A program made the translations under genes and the position numbers. From Candidatus Thorarchaeota archaeon SMTZ1-83 (lineage in GTDB: Archaea > Asgardarchaeota > Thorarchaeia > Thorarchaeales > Thorarchaeaceae): 15,333 nucleotides of DNA. The first letter of the stretch is position 1. Every line of letters starts with the position of its first letter. The stretch covers positions 1 through 15,333 of the forward strand of contig LRSK01000226.1 in NCBI GenBank assembly GCA_001563325.1, read 5' to 3'. Below, piece after piece: positions 13,713 to 15,333 of this stretch. The notes under the pieces were generated by a model. The model saw only the letters and a list, made by a program, of their open reading frames with translations. It had not been told where the DNA came from and ran no database searches.

Positions 13713-13816
13713 TTTATCTACATATCTATTTATTTCGTTCTCTATATTATATAATGTATTTGGAACACGTGGTCTAATTGACCTCGCATAACAGAAAGTG
13801 TCGATAGGGTATAGTA

Positions 13817-14290
13817 TCACTGATCGAAGGACTCGCATACTCTTCGCAATCGTGCAATGTGTCTAGACTTGACATTTGCAAGGTATAAGAGCAGGGCACT
13901 CACGACCTCCGACTTGGCCCGAGCCGCTATTGAGAGGTAGAAGGAGTATGCTTTGAGGCTGCGCTCAAGGGTTTCGTTGCATATACTCCATCTTTGAAAC
14001 TGTAAGCTTGATGCAAATGGTGAGGCGAACTCGAACGGATTCTCATTAGGCGCCTCGTACCTCGCCTTCGAGTCCTTGGTTTCCAACACAGCGTCCACGA
14101 TTCCAGCAATCATCATATGTTCTATCCTATCGATGAGGTCTTCCTCGGACTCCTCGAGCACCATGAGGAGGGCACGGACTTCTGGATTGTTGGTCCTCTC
14201 CAAGCTGCGCTGATAGTACTCCAAATCATTTAGTGCGGTAGCTAGAGCCAAATTCAGCATGTGCTTGACGGAATCGCTAGTGCCGCTCAT
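13817..14290 (-). CDS. Ferritin-like/rubrerythrin-like helical protein, metal ligands incomplete
   Basis: The 157-residue protein is almost entirely helical. It has a first helix pair with L-E-Y-Y-Q-R-S-L-E near residue 24 and E-E-S-E-E-D-L-I-D-R-I-E-H near 47-58, and a second pair with E-T-L-E-R-S-L-K-A-Y near 106-115 and K-S-R-H-I-A-R-L near 141-148. This four-helix layout with an E early in helices 1 and 3 resembles ferritin-like diiron proteins. The two E-x-x-H motifs are replaced by E-x-x-D-type and K-x-x-H, so a diiron centre is unlikely to be intact. It lies 78 bases downstream of the PyrE-like gene on the same strand. The family link is tentative. Confidence 0.5.
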   Translation of the reverse strand: MSGTSDSVKHMLNLALATALNDLEYYQRSLERTNNPEVRALLMVLEESEEDLIDRIEHMMIAGIVDAVLETKDSKARYEAPNENPFEFASPFASSLQFQRWSICNETLERSLKAYSFYLSIAARAKSEVVSALLLYLANVKSRHIARLRRVCESFDQ

Positions 14291-14368
14291 TCTTCAATCC
14301 CTGGCAAAGGTACCAGATGAAATCAGTTACTATTTGAGATTCTGGTATTCCTCTACGCCGATATTCTT

Positions 14369-15043
14369 TCACTCTGGTGGAGGATACTCTTGTGGGTTCG
14401 CAAGGTAATCACTTACCAAATCATATTCCTCGGAGGACATAACGCTTCGAAGATTGGGCACACCCTCGTCGACCAAGCGAATCAGCGAATGCAGCCTGAG
14501 ATTGAGTTCTCTTGCACGTTCAGCTGCACCCTGCTGCCTATCAACCACTACGGCGATGTCGTCGCAGCTGACGTTTCTGAGGTTCCGTCGCTCAATCTCG
14601 GCCAGAACTTGGGCGCGTGCTACAAGCTTGCTCTCCATTCGTGTTACAAGGTCATCCACTATACAGAGCACGTCGCTATCCTCTATGATTCCCTCAATCA
14701 TCGAGTGTTGGCCATACTCCTTGATTGCGCGTTGAAGATCCTCCTCATTTCTGACTCCGACCAATTTCCGAGTGTGACAGGCAGGGAGTTTTGATTCCAG
14801 AGAGATAGCAGTGGCGATAGGTACGCCTGCAAATGCAATACCAACAACCTTGTTCACGTCAGGCGCTTCATCCTCCAGAAGAATGGCCATTGCCCTACCG
14901 ACCTTCTGAAGGGTTTCGGGAAAGGAACTCAGCATCCGCAGCTGAATATAGAACGGGCTCCAAAGCCCTGAAACCAATGTCCACCCCTCTTGCCTATCAC
15001 GGATAGAGGTGAGAAGCATCCGTTTCTCATACACCTCAGTCAT
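14369..15043 (-). CDS. Orotate phosphoribosyltransferase-like protein (PyrE family)
   Basis: The 224-residue protein follows the PyrE plan. The N-terminal W-T-L-V-S-G-x-x-S-P-F-Y-I-Q-L-R (residues 21-36) corresponds to the orotate/PRPP-binding opening. G-I-A-F-A-G-V-P-I-A-T-A (69-80) is the first loop, K-E-Y-G-Q-H-S-M-I-E-G (108-118) is the flexible catalytic-loop region, and V-L-C-I-V-D-D-L-V-T-R (125-135) is the PRPP signature. Active enzymes usually read D-D-V-x-T-T-G-G-S there; here it is D-D-L-V-T-R-M-E-S, so the T-T-G that holds the PRPP phosphate is altered. It may be a divergent enzyme or a non-catalytic regulator. I place the start at ATG 15043; an upstream extension to 15214 runs into the divergent gene. 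It is probably leaderless. Confidence 0.75.
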   Translation of the reverse strand: MTEVYEKRMLLTSIRDRQEGWTLVSGLWSPFYIQLRMLSSFPETLQKVGRAMAILLEDEAPDVNKVVGIAFAGVPIATAISLESKLPACHTRKLVGVRNEEDLQRAIKEYGQHSMIEGIIEDSDVLCIVDDLVTRMESKLVARAQVLAEIERRNLRNVSCDDIAVVVDRQQGAAERARELNLRLHSLIRLVDEGVPNLRSVMSSEEYDLVSDYLANPQEYPPPE

Positions 15044-15077
15044 AATCTGTGTTTTGAGAGTCCGCCAATTATGAGTT

Positions 15078-15333
15078 ATGGAGAATGGAATACTGGAAAG
15101 GAGAGGTCGACAACTGAGCTCAATAGACTTGGCACATTGGCTGGTTGATAACGCAGGACCTGCAATTCGTTTCCGCACAATGGTGGAGATTCTAGAAGAA
15201 CACGACGTAAGCAAGGTCAGTCAAGTCTTGAACGACTTCCTTGAAAGCAAGATTGTCAAGACTTGGTTGGCAAGATTGAGCCCTCAGTTCAACATGAAGA
15301 TGATACACTCCAGTAGTCCAGATGCGTTCGAGA
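15078..15333 (+). CDS. N-terminal part of a protein cut by the window end, terpene-cyclase-like repeat type suspected
   Basis: The frame opens at ATG 15078 (an in-frame TGA lies at 15072-15074) and stays open for 85 codons to the edge. The segment L-A-H-W-L-V-D-N-A-G-P-A-I-R-F-R-T, then a helix and I-H-S-S-S-P-D-A-F, resembles the start of archaeal proteins with alpha/alpha-toroid (squalene cyclase/prenyltransferase-like) repeats, often read as W-L-L-x-x-x-x-P-S-V-R-Y-x-T. It is divergent from the PyrE-like gene with only 34 bases between start codons and no ribosome binding site. The family call is a guess from the first 40 residues; that it is a real gene is more certain. Confidence 0.6.
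   Translation, partial: MENGILERRGRQLSSIDLAHWLVDNAGPAIRFRTMVEILEEHDVSKVSQVLNDFLESKIVKTWLARLSPQFNMKMIHSSSPDAFE

Noticed and set aside
15044..15214. N-terminal extension of the PyrE-like protein
   Set aside because: It is Ser/Cys-rich, unlike the family, and overlaps the start of the divergent gene, whose frame looks coding.
1..15333. CRISPR array, transposase or integrase gene, rRNA
   Set aside because: I found no regularly spaced repeats, no transposase or recombinase motifs in any frame, and no rRNA-like sequence.

Overview
The window looks archaeal. A tRNA-Val(GAC) gene carries a canonical 37/38 intron with a textbook bulge-helix-bulge. Both tRNA genes are preceded by TATA-like boxes, their CCA ends are encoded, and several genes look leaderless, with a TATA-like element about 26 bases upstream of the start codon. 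The many orphan small membrane and zinc-ribbon proteins and the mid-range GC would suit a Thorarchaeia/Asgard or deep euryarchaeal genome, but that lineage is inference. No stretch longer than about 300 bases lacks a gene or a described element.

Left third (1-5830): a cut-off hypothetical; a four-helix membrane protein; a compact Old-Yellow-Enzyme oxidoreductase with a C-terminal cysteine cluster; a pair of overlapping minus-strand genes (membrane protein plus small basic protein); a 68-residue Cys-rich protein; a DUF1801 protein; a zinc-ribbon protein; a GNAT acetyltransferase; and a single-helix 69-residue protein that probably starts at TTG. These look like independent housekeeping or accessory genes rather than a pathway.

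Middle (5831-10730): a zinc-ribbon hypothetical, a class I SAM methyltransferase, a four-helix membrane protein, tRNA-Phe(GAA), a two-helix mini-protein, and a PadR regulator translationally coupled (ATGA overlap) to a HAAS-domain membrane protein, with tandem dyads upstream that look like an autoregulatory operator. A signal-anchored hypothetical and a complete dUTPase follow.

Right third (10730-15333): the most interesting block. tRNA-Val(GAC) contains two intron-like insertions. Directly behind it lies one glycoside hydrolase family 4 gene of lower GC, and behind that a diverged copy of the 3' end of the same tRNA (12353-12393). That copy matches the spliced tRNA from the anticodon loop to CCA. 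This is the geometry of a tRNA-targeted integration, here reduced to one cargo gene with no integrase. Four minus-strand genes follow: two hypotheticals, a ferritin-like helical protein with incomplete metal ligands, and a PyrE-like phosphoribosyltransferase with an altered PRPP loop. A divergent gene runs off the right edge.
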